Source of the DNA: an uncultured Leifsonia sp.
Lineage (GTDB): Bacteria > Actinomycetota > Actinomycetes > Actinomycetales > Microbacteriaceae
NCBI RefSeq assembly: GCF_945957465.1
Contig: NZ_CAMFLC010000033.1
Location: 1-42,442 of the forward strand
Length of the DNA: 42,442 nt
Direction of reading: 5' to 3'
Shown one piece after another: positions 7,230 through 15,337 of the stretch; within the stretch, counting starts at the first letter, position 1, and each line of letters begins with the position of its first letter. A program made the translations under genes and the position numbers. The notes below the pieces were generated by a model that was not told the DNA's origin, made no database searches, and worked only from the letters and a program-made list of their open reading frames with translations.

Positions 7230-8501
7230 ATGCAGAGAGCTTCGCGGCTGCGCCGGCTGGTTCTCGCGGCCTCGGCCGCGCTGCTCACGGTCGCGCTGGC
7301 CGGCTGCGCCTCCTCCTCCGCAGACACCGGCTTCCCTCCGCAGCGGGACGGCGGATTGCCGTCCGACGTCACGAAGCGGCTCAAGGCGGCGGTGACGGAC
7401 GCGATCGACCAGTCGGGCGGATCGGCCGGGATCGTCGGAGTCTGGGCGCCGTGGGCCGGAAGCTGGACGGCCGCGATCGGCACGACGAAGCGCGGCGGCT
7501 CGACGCCGGTCACGCCGTCGATGACCTTCCGGATCGGCCAGCTCACCACGCCGATGACCTGTACCGTCCTGCTCGAACTGGTCGACGACGGCACTGTGCG
7601 GCTCGACGATCCGGTGACGAAATGGCTGCCAGGCCTGGTCGGCGTCACTGGAGTGACGCTGCGCGAGCTCTGCCAGAACACCTCCGGAATCGGCGACTAC
7701 GCTGCCGCGCTCCGCACCGAGTTCCTCGCGAACCCGACGAGGTACTGGCCGCCGCTGGAGCTCGCGAGCGACGGGATCGCGACCGCGCGCACGGGCAGCC
7801 CGGGTGAGCGGTACGCTCCGTCGCAGACCAACGCCGTTCTGGTCGGTATGGCGCTCCAGAACGCCAGCGAGAGCAGCTGGCAGCAGCTCTACGACGACCA
7901 CGTGTTCTCGCGGCTCGGGATGACGGCGTCGACTCTTCCGGACAACGCCGTCCTCACGGTGCCGAGAGCGCACCCCGCGGGATACGCCGCCGCGCTCGAC
8001 GCCACGGGCGCTCCGGTCTGCGACCAGGTGCACGAGGTGACCGCGCTGTCGCCGTCGATGGGGTGGACGGCCGCCGGCGTCGTGTCGAACGTGCCCGACC
8101 TCAAGGTCTTCGCGCAGGCGCTGGCGAGCGGAGCGCTGCTCAGCAGCCGCTCGGCGGACGCCCAGAACAAGACCGTCGGCGCCGGCGCCTCCTGGCTGGG
8201 CTACGGCCTGGGCGTCCAGTCCGTCGGACCGCTGCGCGGTGGCGCCGCAGCCGTTCCCGGCTACCTGTCGGCGATGTACGCGGACCCGTCGTCCGGACTG
8301 ACCATCGTCGCGGCCGTCAACAATTCCACGCCGGGCGCGGGGTTCGCGCAGGCCCTCGCGCAGCGGCTCGCCTCGATCGTGTCCAAGGTGCCGGCAGCTC
8401 AGAAGGGCGCGAAAGCCGTCGCCGCCCTGCCGTGGTCGGAGGATCAGGCCGTCGCGGCCATGAAGGCTGCCGCGCCGTGTCCCGCCACCCCGGCCAAGTA
8501 G
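7230..8501 (+). CDS. Lipoprotein with serine beta-lactamase/DD-peptidase-like fold, motifs degenerate
   Basis: A 423-residue lipoprotein. The signal peptide ends in lipobox LAGC with the lipidated cysteine at residue 26. The body aligns by eye with class C beta-lactamase/DD-carboxypeptidase proteins: MTFRIGQLTTPMTCTVLLELVDDGTVRLDDPVTKWLPG, then LRELCQNTSGIGDY, then a C-terminal GYGLGVQ...VPGYLSAMYADPSSGLTIV. The nucleophile motif SxxK reads QLTT (104-107). The YxN position reads PSQ (197-199). The HxG/KTG position reads RGG (336-338). It is therefore probably an inactive, binding or sensory relative on the outer face of the membrane. The ATG at 7230 follows GGGGGA and gives a proper signal peptide. 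Confidence 0.82.
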   Translation: MQRASRLRRLVLAASAALLTVALAGCASSSADTGFPPQRDGGLPSDVTKRLKAAVTDAIDQSGGSAGIVGVWAPWAGSWTAAIGTTKRGGSTPVTPSMTFRIGQLTTPMTCTVLLELVDDGTVRLDDPVTKWLPGLVGVTGVTLRELCQNTSGIGDYAAALRTEFLANPTRYWPPLELASDGIATARTGSPGERYAPSQTNAVLVGMALQNASESSWQQLYDDHVFSRLGMTASTLPDNAVLTVPRAHPAGYAAALDATGAPVCDQVHEVTALSPSMGWTAAGVVSNVPDLKVFAQALASGALLSSRSADAQNKTVGAGASWLGYGLGVQSVGPLRGGAAAVPGYLSAMYADPSSGLTIVAAVNNSTPGAGFAQALAQRLASIVSKVPAAQKGAKAVAALPWSEDQAVAAMKAAAPCPATPAK

Positions 8502-8526
8502 GGTCGCCTCACGTCAGGCCGTACGG

Positions 8527-8910
8527 TCACCCGCCCGCGAGGGCGGCCAGCTCGGCGCGAACCGGCAGGGCGTCGTCGTCCAGCACCAGCTGGAGGGCCG
8601 CGCCGTCGGCCCGGTTGACGACGACGGGCGCAAGCAGGTTCACGGTGCTGCCCTCCCTCGACGGCGTCACCACGACCAGCAGCATGGCCTCCTCCGGAGC
8701 GCTGATGCCGAGCTGCGCTGCGCGGTCGTCGGGAAGCTCAGGCGAATAGCCGGGAAGGTGCACTTCGGCGTCGATCGTGAAGAGACGCACCTCCGGACGC
8801 TCCACCGACGACAGGGAGTACAGGCCGTCGGCGCCGGGCACGACCGTGAGCTCGAACTCGGCGAGCGGCTCGAGTCCGGGCGGAGGGACGATGAACCGCA
8901 CGGCGCTCAT
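8527..8910 (-). CDS. fliW: Flagellar assembly factor FliW
   Basis: A 127-residue FliW. The family binds CsrA, relieving CsrA repression of flagellin translation, and is itself titrated by flagellin. Recognisable parts are VRFIVPPPGLEPLAEFELTVV (N-terminal), ADGLYSLSSVERPEVRLFTIDA and the central LLVVVTPSREGSTVNLLAPVVVNR core. It is last in the flgN-flgK-flgL-fliW operon, its ATG overlapping the flgL stop (ATGA). No csrA is in this window, so the partner must be elsewhere. Confidence 0.92.
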   Translation of the reverse strand: MSAVRFIVPPPGLEPLAEFELTVVPGADGLYSLSSVERPEVRLFTIDAEVHLPGYSPELPDDRAAQLGISAPEEAMLLVVVTPSREGSTVNLLAPVVVNRADGAALQLVLDDDALPVRAELAALAGG

Positions 8911-9791
8911 CGGAGGAAGTCCATCAGGGTCGGCTGCAGGACGCGGGCGGTCACGGCGATGGCGGTCTGGTAGTTCACGTCCTGCGTCTTCAAGTCGAGG
9001 AGGACCTTGCTCAGGTCGACGTCCTCCAGGCCCGCACGCTGCGACTCGAGTGAGACGGCTCCGGAGGCGAGCGCGTCCTTGGCCTTGTCGAGGCGGGTCT
9101 GGCGTCCGCCGATCTCCGCGTGCTCTCCCACGATGGCCTTCATCCTGTCGTCGATCTCCGCCAGTCTCGGCCCCACGTTCACCCCCGACCGGAGGTCGCT
9201 CACCGTGTTGTCGATGAGTGCGAACACCGACGACGCGCCGGTACCGAACGCAGCTGCGCCGTCGGCGTCGACCCGCACGGTCGCGTCGGGGCCGATCCTG
9301 CGCTCCACTGTACTGGCCGCCGAGCCGGTGAACGAGTAGTCGGGCTGGAAGGCCACGCCGGCGTCCGAGTTGCCGGCGAAGACGGTCCTGCCCTGGTAGG
9401 TGGTGTTCGCCAGCGACAGCAGGCTCTTCTTGATGCCCTCGAGCTCCGTGGCGATCGACTCCTTCGCCTCGGGCGAGAGCGAGCCGTCGTTGGCGCCCTG
9501 CACGGTGAGGTCGCGGAAGCGGCGCATCAGCGTCTCCGCGCTGGTGAGCGTCGAGTCGGCGGTCGTCAGCCAGCCATCGCCGTTGTCGGCGTTGCGCTGG
9601 TACTGGGTGGTGGCGGCCTGGCTCGATCGGACCGTCAGGGCGCTCGCCGTGGCCGTCGGGTCGTCGGACGGCCGGGTCAGCTGCTTCTGGCTCGTCGCCT
9701 GATCGTAGAGCTTGGCCTGACGCTGCAGGCTGAGCTGCAGGTTGTGTTGGGCGTTCGCCGTCTGTGTAGCGTTCGTGACGCGGGTGAACAC
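8907..9791 (-). CDS. flgL: Flagellar hook-filament junction protein FlgL
   Basis: A 294-residue FlgL (HAP3), the second adaptor between hook and filament. The N-terminal flagellin-like helix begins FTRVTNATQTANAQHNLQLSLQRQ, followed by QLTRPSDDPTATASALTVRS; the C-terminus LKTQDVNYQTAIAVTARVLQ is the paired D0 helix. The GTG at 9791 is chosen because GGGAGGT lies 5 nt before it (9803-9797) and the protein then begins where family members do. It starts 2 nt after the flgK stop and overlaps fliW by 4 nt. Confidence 0.95.
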   Translation of the reverse strand: MFTRVTNATQTANAQHNLQLSLQRQAKLYDQATSQKQLTRPSDDPTATASALTVRSSQAATTQYQRNADNGDGWLTTADSTLTSAETLMRRFRDLTVQGANDGSLSPEAKESIATELEGIKKSLLSLANTTYQGRTVFAGNSDAGVAFQPDYSFTGSAASTVERRIGPDATVRVDADGAAAFGTGASSVFALIDNTVSDLRSGVNVGPRLAEIDDRMKAIVGEHAEIGGRQTRLDKAKDALASGAVSLESQRAGLEDVDLSKVLLDLKTQDVNYQTAIAVTARVLQPTLMDFLR

Positions 9792-9793
9792 GA

Positions 9794-11218
9794 TTACCTC
9801 CCGACCAGTCCGGTGTGGTTGATGAGCACGTCGAGCGTCTCGTCCACAGCCGTCATCACCCGGGCGGCGCCCTGGTACGCGTGCTGGAACGTGAGCATGC
9901 TCATGTTCTCCTCGTCGAGGTCGACGGAGGAGTTGGCGAGTTGCGCGCTGCTCGCCGAGCTCGCTGCGAGATCGGCGAGATCGGACTGCTGCTGCTCCGT
10001 CTTGCTCGCGACGCCGACGCGCACCACGAACGCCGACCACTGCTTGTCGACGGCGTTCGCTCCCGTGCCGAGCTGCGCGATCGCGTCGGCGACGCTGCCG
10101 TTCGCTCCGCCCGCGCCCGGAGTGCCGGTGGCGATCTGCGAGACGGACGTCGGAACCACCGAGAGGCCGAGCGCCGCCGGCCGGGAGGCATCGATGGCGA
10201 AGAAGTCGAGGCCGGTCGCGCCGGTGGGGGTGGAGCCGGTGCTGTGCACGGCGTTGACCCGCTGCGCGAGCGTCACGGCGAAGGCGTTGTAGCTCGCGGC
10301 GGCCTCGGCGAGCACACCGCCGGTGCCGGTGGCGTCGGCCGGTGCGAGAGTGGAGACCGCACCCGCGATCTGACCACCCTCCAGGGCGACGGCGGAGCCG
10401 GGGCGGTGCGTCCATTCGAGCTGCACCGGGGCGCCTGCCGCGTCGGCCAGGCGCTGCGCACCGGAGAGCTGGACGGCGTTGGCTGTGGTGCCGCTGACCA
10501 GGGCGTTGCCGCCGACCAGCACATCCACCGTGCCGTCCGCGTTCGGCCGCACCACTCCCCCGGCGAGGTTCGCGATCTGGGCGGTCAGCGTGTCGCGTCG
10601 GTCCAGGAGTTCGTTCGGGGACGCGCCGGAGGCGACCGCCTGCCGGATGCGGCCGTTGAGGTCGGCGACCTCGGAGGCTGCTCGGTTGAGGTCGTCGACC
10701 ATGCCGGCGGCGTTCTGGCGTACCGCGGTCCACTGGTCGTCGACCGACCGGTAACCGGCCGCGATCTGGTTCACGAGAGTGCCGGCCTGGCCGAGCAGCA
10801 CACCGGCGGGGGCCTGCTCCCCCGCCTGGTTGGCGACATCGCTCCAGGCCGACCAGAACTTCTGCAGCTGGGCCGAGAGCCCGTTCGTGCCCGGCTCGTT
10901 CAGCGAGTCCTCGAGAGAGGTCAGCGCGTTCGCGCGCACGGACGAGTAGCCGGCGAGCGCGGTCGTGCTGCGCACCCGGGCGTCGAGGGCGGCGTCGTCG
11001 AGGCGCTGCACGCCGTCCACGCTCACCCCCTGACCCGGCCGCACTCCGCCGGTGAACAGACCGGCGGAGGTGAGAGCCGGCACTCCGGAGGTGGTGACCC
11101 GCTGGCGCGTGTAGCCGGCGGTGTTCGCGTTGACCAGGTTCTGGCCCACGACGTCGAGCCCGGCCTTCGCGGCGACCAGACCGGTGTAGGCCGTGTTGAG
11201 TCCGCTGAAGGTGCTCAC
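9794..11218 (-). CDS. flgK: Flagellar hook-associated protein FlgK
   Basis: A 474-residue FlgK (HAP1), the first hook-filament junction protein. The N-terminus STFSGLNTAYTGLVAAKAGLDVVGQNLVNANTAGYTRQRV is the classic rod/hook-family signature, and the C-terminal VDLDEENMSMLTFQHAYQGAARVMTAVDETLDVLINHTG is diagnostic. The GTG at 11218 is chosen over the longer ORF because GGAGG lies 6 nt upstream (11229-11225) and homologues start here. It follows the FlgN-like gene with almost no gap. Confidence 0.95.
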   Translation of the reverse strand: MSTFSGLNTAYTGLVAAKAGLDVVGQNLVNANTAGYTRQRVTTSGVPALTSAGLFTGGVRPGQGVSVDGVQRLDDAALDARVRSTTALAGYSSVRANALTSLEDSLNEPGTNGLSAQLQKFWSAWSDVANQAGEQAPAGVLLGQAGTLVNQIAAGYRSVDDQWTAVRQNAAGMVDDLNRAASEVADLNGRIRQAVASGASPNELLDRRDTLTAQIANLAGGVVRPNADGTVDVLVGGNALVSGTTANAVQLSGAQRLADAAGAPVQLEWTHRPGSAVALEGGQIAGAVSTLAPADATGTGGVLAEAAASYNAFAVTLAQRVNAVHSTGSTPTGATGLDFFAIDASRPAALGLSVVPTSVSQIATGTPGAGGANGSVADAIAQLGTGANAVDKQWSAFVVRVGVASKTEQQQSDLADLAASSASSAQLANSSVDLDEENMSMLTFQHAYQGAARVMTAVDETLDVLINHTGLVGR

Positions 11219-11219
11219 G

Positions 11220-11714
11220 TTACGCCTCCGTGTCGAAGAGGCGGCCGCCGGCGTCGCCGGCACGGCTCTCCCCCGCCGATCCGTACACGCCGGCGTCGGG
11301 GCCGGACCCGGACAAGCCGCTCAGCGTCTCCTGCGTCGAGCGGGCGGCCTCCCGCAGCAGGCGCTCGTTGGTGTCGCGCACGTCGGCGATCTGGCCGGTG
11401 AGCTCGGTCATGGCCGTCAGGTGCGAAGCGAAGATGTCGGACCAGATGCCGTCGGGGGCGCCGGCGGCCAGCTCGCGGAGGGTGGCTTCGGGGCTGAGCC
11501 CCCACTCCTCGGCGACCACGGACACCTCGATCGTGCGGGCGAGACCGGCGTCGCGCATGCGCTCCATCACCTGCTCCACCTCCCGCGTAGCGTGCGAGAT
11601 CCAGCGCGACTTGCCGGCGATGAGCAGCAGCTGCTCCTCCTCCAGCTTGAACAGCAGCAGCTCCAGCAGCTCGCGCTCCTTCCAGAGCTGAGCGGAGAGT
11701 TCGCTCGCGGCCAT
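11220..11714 (-). CDS. flgN: FlgN-type export chaperone for FlgK/FlgL
   Basis: A 164-residue, mainly helical protein. LSAQLWKERELLELLLFKLEEEQLLLIAGKSRWISHATREVEQVMERM matches the FlgN chaperone pattern, which guards hook-associated proteins before export. Its place directly before flgK and flgL supports this. The ATG at 11714 follows AGGAG with a 4-nt gap; a GTG 36 nt upstream is in frame but has no binding site. The tail (SGSGPDAGVYGSAGESRAG) is low-complexity and probably disordered. Confidence rests on both helix pattern and context. Confidence 0.8.
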   Translation of the reverse strand: MAASELSAQLWKERELLELLLFKLEEEQLLLIAGKSRWISHATREVEQVMERMRDAGLARTIEVSVVAEEWGLSPEATLRELAAGAPDGIWSDIFASHLTAMTELTGQIADVRDTNERLLREAARSTQETLSGLSGSGPDAGVYGSAGESRAGDAGGRLFDTEA

Positions 11715-11796
11715 GTCGCTCCTGACGTCCTCGTGAGTCGTTGTGCGCACAGAATCCCTCGGTCCGTGGCGGAACGGGTGTCCGCCTCATGGGGGA

Positions 11797-11823
11797 CCAT
11801 CGGCACCTGTCGCCCCGATGTTA
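11797..11823 (-). promoter_or_regulatory. FliA-type promoter for flgN-flgK-flgL-fliW
   Basis: On the minus strand TAAC (11823-11820), 15 nt, then GCCGATGG (11804-11797). This matches the other five FliA-type sites in spacing; the last bases differ by one (GG instead of AG). The expected transcript start is near 11789, about 75 nt before the flgN ATG. Confidence 0.8.
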
Positions 11824-11840
11824 GGCGGCCGGGCCTATGA

Positions 11841-11872
11841 AATCCCTCAGGCCCTACCGCGTCTGAGGGACT
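11841..11872. promoter_or_regulatory. Inverted repeat in the flgN/sigma divergent control region
   Basis: AATCCCTCAG (11841-11850) and CTGAGGGACT (11863-11872) form 10-bp arms with one mismatch around 12 nt. The site lies about 20 bp upstream of the flgN promoter -35 and could bind a dimeric regulator. Confidence 0.5.
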
Positions 11873-11882
11873 GCTCAGTATT

Positions 11883-11919
11883 CCCCGTACTGGGGGTAGG
11901 GGCTGCCCCGTAGTGGGGG
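11883..11919. promoter_or_regulatory. Two dyads 23 bp apart upstream of the flagellar sigma gene
   Basis: CCCCGTACTGGGGG (11883-11896) and CCCCGTAGTGGGGG (11906-11919) are direct repeats at a 23-bp period, roughly two helical turns, and each is itself a CCCC-N5-GGGG dyad. The same-face spacing suggests tandem operator sites for a motility regulator. No TAAC-N15-GCCGATAG element precedes the sigma gene, so another control is expected. The rest of 11715-12096 holds no gene. Confidence 0.5.
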
Positions 11920-12096
11920 CATCGCGCTCGAGATCTGAGAGGACTCCCATTGTTACCGTGAACACGAAAGACCCCTAGCACCCAGGTTCGGCACCCGAGT
12001 AAGCCCGAACTTCCGAGCACCGCCCGAGTACCCGCACCATCCCACCCCGACCGGGAGGTGCCGCGGTACCCGTCCGATGAAGAGGGGTCGCCCAGC

Positions 12097-12906
12097 GTGA
12101 ACCGCACAGAACGTAACACGCTCGTCGTCGAGAACCTGCCGCTGGTGGGGTACCTGGTCTCCGACCTGTGCTCCCGCGCCACCCACCTGTCGCGAGACGA
12201 CCTGGCCTCGGCCGGCGCCGTCGCGCTGGTGACCGCGGCGGAGGCGTACGACGCGTCGACCGGCGTGCCCTTCGGCGCCTACGCACGGACCCGGATCGTC
12301 GGGGCTCTGGCCGACGAGTTGCGCGCCGGCGACTGGGCGACGCGTTCGGCCCGCAAGCGCATCAAGGCGACGCTGGCGGTTCAGGAGAGCCTCACCGCCG
12401 CGCTCGGTCGCACGCCGAACGTCGACGAGATCGCCGCCGCGCTCGGCGTCGACCGCGAGACGGCGGCGGCCGGGCTGGCCGACGCCGCACGCTCGGTGAC
12501 CGCGATCGACGAGACCGTCGAATCGATGCTCGTGTCCGAGTCGGCCGGTCCGGAGGAGACGCTGCTCGCCGGCGAGCGGACGGCGTACGTGCGCGCCGCC
12601 GTGGCCGCGCTGCCGGACCGGATGCGCTCGATCGTGGAGGCGATCTACTTCGACGACCGCACGGTGACCGAGATCGCCGACGAGCTCGGCATCACCCATT
12701 CGGCGGTGTCCCAGCAGCGCTCGGAGGCCATCCGGCTCATGCGCGAAGGCATGGCGACCCACTACGCGGACGACGGCGATCCGGCCGTGATCGAGGCGAA
12801 GACCTCCCAGGCGCGCCGCAGCGCCTACCTGGCGCGACTCGCTCAGCACGCCGTCGCGCACCTCCACCCGCACGCGCCCTCCCCCACCACGGCGCGCGCA
12901 TCCTGA
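12097..12906 (+). CDS. fliA: FliA/WhiG-type flagellar RNA polymerase sigma factor
   Basis: A 269-residue sigma-70 family group 3 factor. Region 2 is ENLPLVGYLVSDLCSRATHLSRDDLASAGAVAL...GAYARTRIVGALADELRAGDWATRSARKR, where the DWATRSARKR stretch resembles the end of region 2 in FliA/WhiG. Region 3 is LGRTPNVDEIAAALGVD. Region 4 carries the DNA-binding helix-turn-helix VTEIADELGITHSAVSQQRSEAIRLM. It very likely reads the six TAAC-N15-GCCGATAG promoters here. The GTG at 12097 starts just before the first conserved helix; GAAGAGGGG is upstream with a longish gap. An in-frame GTG at 12058 is possible. No FlgM is seen. Confidence 0.88.
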   Translation: MNRTERNTLVVENLPLVGYLVSDLCSRATHLSRDDLASAGAVALVTAAEAYDASTGVPFGAYARTRIVGALADELRAGDWATRSARKRIKATLAVQESLTAALGRTPNVDEIAAALGVDRETAAAGLADAARSVTAIDETVESMLVSESAGPEETLLAGERTAYVRAAVAALPDRMRSIVEAIYFDDRTVTEIADELGITHSAVSQQRSEAIRLMREGMATHYADDGDPAVIEAKTSQARRSAYLARLAQHAVAHLHPHAPSPTTARAS

Positions 12907-12918
12907 CGAAGTCGTCCC

Positions 12919-12945
12919 TAACGAGCCGCCACCGACGGCCGATAG
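12919..12945 (+). promoter_or_regulatory. FliA-type promoter for fliC
   Basis: TAAC (12919-12922), 15-nt spacer, GCCGATAG (12938-12945). The predicted transcript begins near 12953, giving a leader of about 50 nt with TGGAGGAAAC before the flagellin ATG. Confidence 0.88.
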
Positions 12946-13003
12946 GACTCACTGCGGGACATGGACGGACCGCGAACCGAAGCCCAATCATGGAGGAAAC
13001 ATC

Positions 13004-13837
13004 ATGGGTATGCAGATCAACACCAACATCTCGGCGCTCAACGCCTACCGCAACCTGAACAACACGCAGAGCGACCTCTCGAAGTCGCTCGAGAAGCTGT
13101 CCAGCGGCCTCCGCATCAACCGTGCGGCGGACGACGCGGCAGGCCTCGCGATCTCCGAGGGCCTGAAGTCGCAGGTCGGCGGTCTGACCGTCGCCGCCCG
13201 CAACGCTCAGGACGGCATCAGCGTCGTGCAGACCGCTGAAGGTCAGCTGACCGAGGTCCACTCGATCCTGCAGCGTGTCCGCGACCTCGCGGTCCAGGCC
13301 GGCAACGACTCGAACAACGCCGACTCGCGCACTGCGATCCAGACCGAGGTCACGCAGCTCACCAGCGAGCTCACCCGCATCTCGGGAAGCGCGAACTTCA
13401 ACGGGATCAAGCTGCTCGACGGCTCCAACGCGTCGCTGACCTTCCAGGTCGGTGCCGGCTCGGTGGCCGCGAACGACCAGATCTCCGTCGACCTGTCGGG
13501 TGCGAACGTCGCAACGGTCGCCACCGCGGTCGGTGCGCTGCAGTTCGACTCGTCGGCGAACGCCCTCACCTCGATCGCGGCTCTCGACACGCAGATCAAG
13601 AACGTGTCGACCGCGCGCGCCAACCTCGGTGCGGTCCAGAACCGCTTCGAGAGCACCATCCGCAGCCTCAACGTCTCCCAGGAGAACCTGTCGGCGGCGG
13701 AATCGCGCATCACCGACACCGACATGGCGTCCGAGATGGTGAAGTACACCCGCTCGAACATCCTGTCGCAGGCGGGCACCGCGATGCTGGCCCAGGCCAA
13801 CCAGTCCGGCCAGGGCGTCCTTCAGCTCCTCCGCTAA
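13004..13837 (+). CDS. fliC: Flagellin
   Basis: A 277-residue flagellin, the filament subunit. The N-terminus MGMQINTNISALNAYRNLNNTQSDLSKSLEKLSSGLRINRAADDAAGLAISE and the C-terminus NIRS-like SNILSQAGTAMLAQANQSGQGVLQLLR are the paired D0/D1 helices. Between them is only about 100 residues, so the outer D2/D3 domains are essentially absent and the filament should be thin and smooth. The typical TLR5-contact region (LQRVRDLAVQAGNDSN) is present. It has a dedicated FliA-type promoter, and a 13-bp perfect hairpin ends the transcript. Confidence 0.97.
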   Translation: MGMQINTNISALNAYRNLNNTQSDLSKSLEKLSSGLRINRAADDAAGLAISEGLKSQVGGLTVAARNAQDGISVVQTAEGQLTEVHSILQRVRDLAVQAGNDSNNADSRTAIQTEVTQLTSELTRISGSANFNGIKLLDGSNASLTFQVGAGSVAANDQISVDLSGANVATVATAVGALQFDSSANALTSIAALDTQIKNVSTARANLGAVQNRFESTIRSLNVSQENLSAAESRITDTDMASEMVKYTRSNILSQAGTAMLAQANQSGQGVLQLLR

Positions 13838-13860
13838 CCGCAGAGGCCCGCTTCAGATCC

Positions 13861-13900
13861 GGCGGCCGGGATGTCATCCCCAAAGGGCATCCCGGCCGCC
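13861..13900 (+). terminator. Strong terminator hairpin after fliC
   Basis: GGCGGCCGGGATG (13861-13873) pairs perfectly with CATCCCGGCCGCC (13888-13900) around a 14-nt loop. It starts 24 nt after the flagellin stop and should insulate the highly expressed fliC from fliD. Confidence 0.9.
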
Positions 13901-13948
13901 GCTCCACACGTACTACCAGCACCACCGCCGTAGGAGGGAGAGCACCAC

Positions 13949-15337
13949 ATGAGCATGGCCGTCGATGGTCTGATCAGCGGACTCAACACCACGCAGCTGA
14001 TCGACCAGCTGATGCAGGCGGAGGCCGTTCCGCAGACGCTGCTGAAGAACAAGGTCACCGACTCCACGACCTTCATCACGGCGATGCAGACGCTGAACAC
14101 CAAGATCGCGTCGCTCGCCACCGCCGCGGCCGCGCTGGCCAAGCCGGCGGGCACCGACCTCCACACCGCCTCGGTCAGTTCGACCTCCGTCACGGCGACC
14201 GCGGGCACAGGAGCGGTGGACGGCACCATCGACTTCACCGTGGACCGCCTGGCGCAATCCCAGGTCACGGTCACCGGGCCTCTCACACAGTGGACCGACC
14301 AGCCCCCGACCCTCACCTTCGTCGCCGCCGACGGAACGACCACCCAGGTCACCGCGTCGAGCTCGTCGCTCGCCGACGTGGCCGCGGCGATCAACAAGGC
14401 CGGGGTGGGCGTCAGCGCCACCCAGGTCGCCGCCGGGCTCGACCCCGCGACCGGCCAGCAGCTCTACCGGCTGCAGCTCAGCTCCGCCAAGACGGGTGCG
14501 GCCGCCGCTTTCACCGTGTACCGCGGGACTCCCGCGGATGTGACTGCCGGAACGGCGACGAACCTCCTGAACGACCCGGGAGCCGCGCAGGTGCGGCAGG
14601 CCCAGGACGCGCAAGTCACCCTGTGGGCGGGATCGGCCGCGGCGCAGGCCGTGACGAGCTCGACGAACACGTTCAGCAGTGTGCTCCCCGGTGTGACGGT
14701 GACGGTGTCCGCCGCCTCCACGACCCCGGTGACGCTCACGGTCTCCCGCGACGACACGGGTATCTCGAACGCCGCGAATTCGCTGGTGACCAGCCTGAAC
14801 GACATCTTCACCTTCATCTCGCAGAAGCAGGCGGTCGCGACCGGGACGGACACCGCGGGAGGTACGACCGTCACCGCGGGCGCCTTCACCGGCGACTCGA
14901 CCGTCCGCGACGCGAATCAGAAGCTGATCGACGCGGTCATCGCCCCGATCAACGGGATCTCCCCCAGTACCTACGGCATCAGCATCACCAGCGACGGGCA
15001 GGTGACGTTCGACAAGACAGCCTTCGCCACCGCCATCGCGAACGACCCGGACGCCGTCAAGTCAGCAGTGACGACCATCTCCCAGCGCGTCGCGGACGCC
15101 GCGAGCGTCGCCAGTGACACGTACACCGGCACGATCACCACGAAGATCCAGGGCGAGCAGTCGACGGTCAAGAGCCTCAACGACCAGATCGCCGACTGGG
15201 ACACGCGCCTGGCCGACAGGAAATCGACCCTCCAGAAGACCTATGCGAATCTCGAAGTCCAGCTGCAGCAACTCCAATCCCAATCGTCGTGGCTGACCGG
15301 CCAGCTCGCCTCCCTCTCCTCTTCTTCGGGCGCCTGA
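13949..15337 (+). CDS. fliD: Flagellar filament cap protein FliD
   Basis: A 462-residue FliD (HAP2), the cap under which flagellin is added. The N-terminus MSMAVDGLISGLNTTQLIDQLMQAEAVPQTLLKNKVTD is the FliD_N signature. The C-terminal domain contains GITSDGQVTFDKTAFATAIANDPDAVKSAV and then a coiled coil ending NLEVQLQQLQSQSSWLTGQLASLS. The ATG follows TAGGAGGGAG. The stop overlaps the fliS start by one base, so both are coupled. No FliA-type box lies between fliC and fliD. Confidence 0.95.
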   Translation: MSMAVDGLISGLNTTQLIDQLMQAEAVPQTLLKNKVTDSTTFITAMQTLNTKIASLATAAAALAKPAGTDLHTASVSSTSVTATAGTGAVDGTIDFTVDRLAQSQVTVTGPLTQWTDQPPTLTFVAADGTTTQVTASSSSLADVAAAINKAGVGVSATQVAAGLDPATGQQLYRLQLSSAKTGAAAAFTVYRGTPADVTAGTATNLLNDPGAAQVRQAQDAQVTLWAGSAAAQAVTSSTNTFSSVLPGVTVTVSAASTTPVTLTVSRDDTGISNAANSLVTSLNDIFTFISQKQAVATGTDTAGGTTVTAGAFTGDSTVRDANQKLIDAVIAPINGISPSTYGISITSDGQVTFDKTAFATAIANDPDAVKSAVTTISQRVADAASVASDTYTGTITTKIQGEQSTVKSLNDQIADWDTRLADRKSTLQKTYANLEVQLQQLQSQSSWLTGQLASLSSSSGA

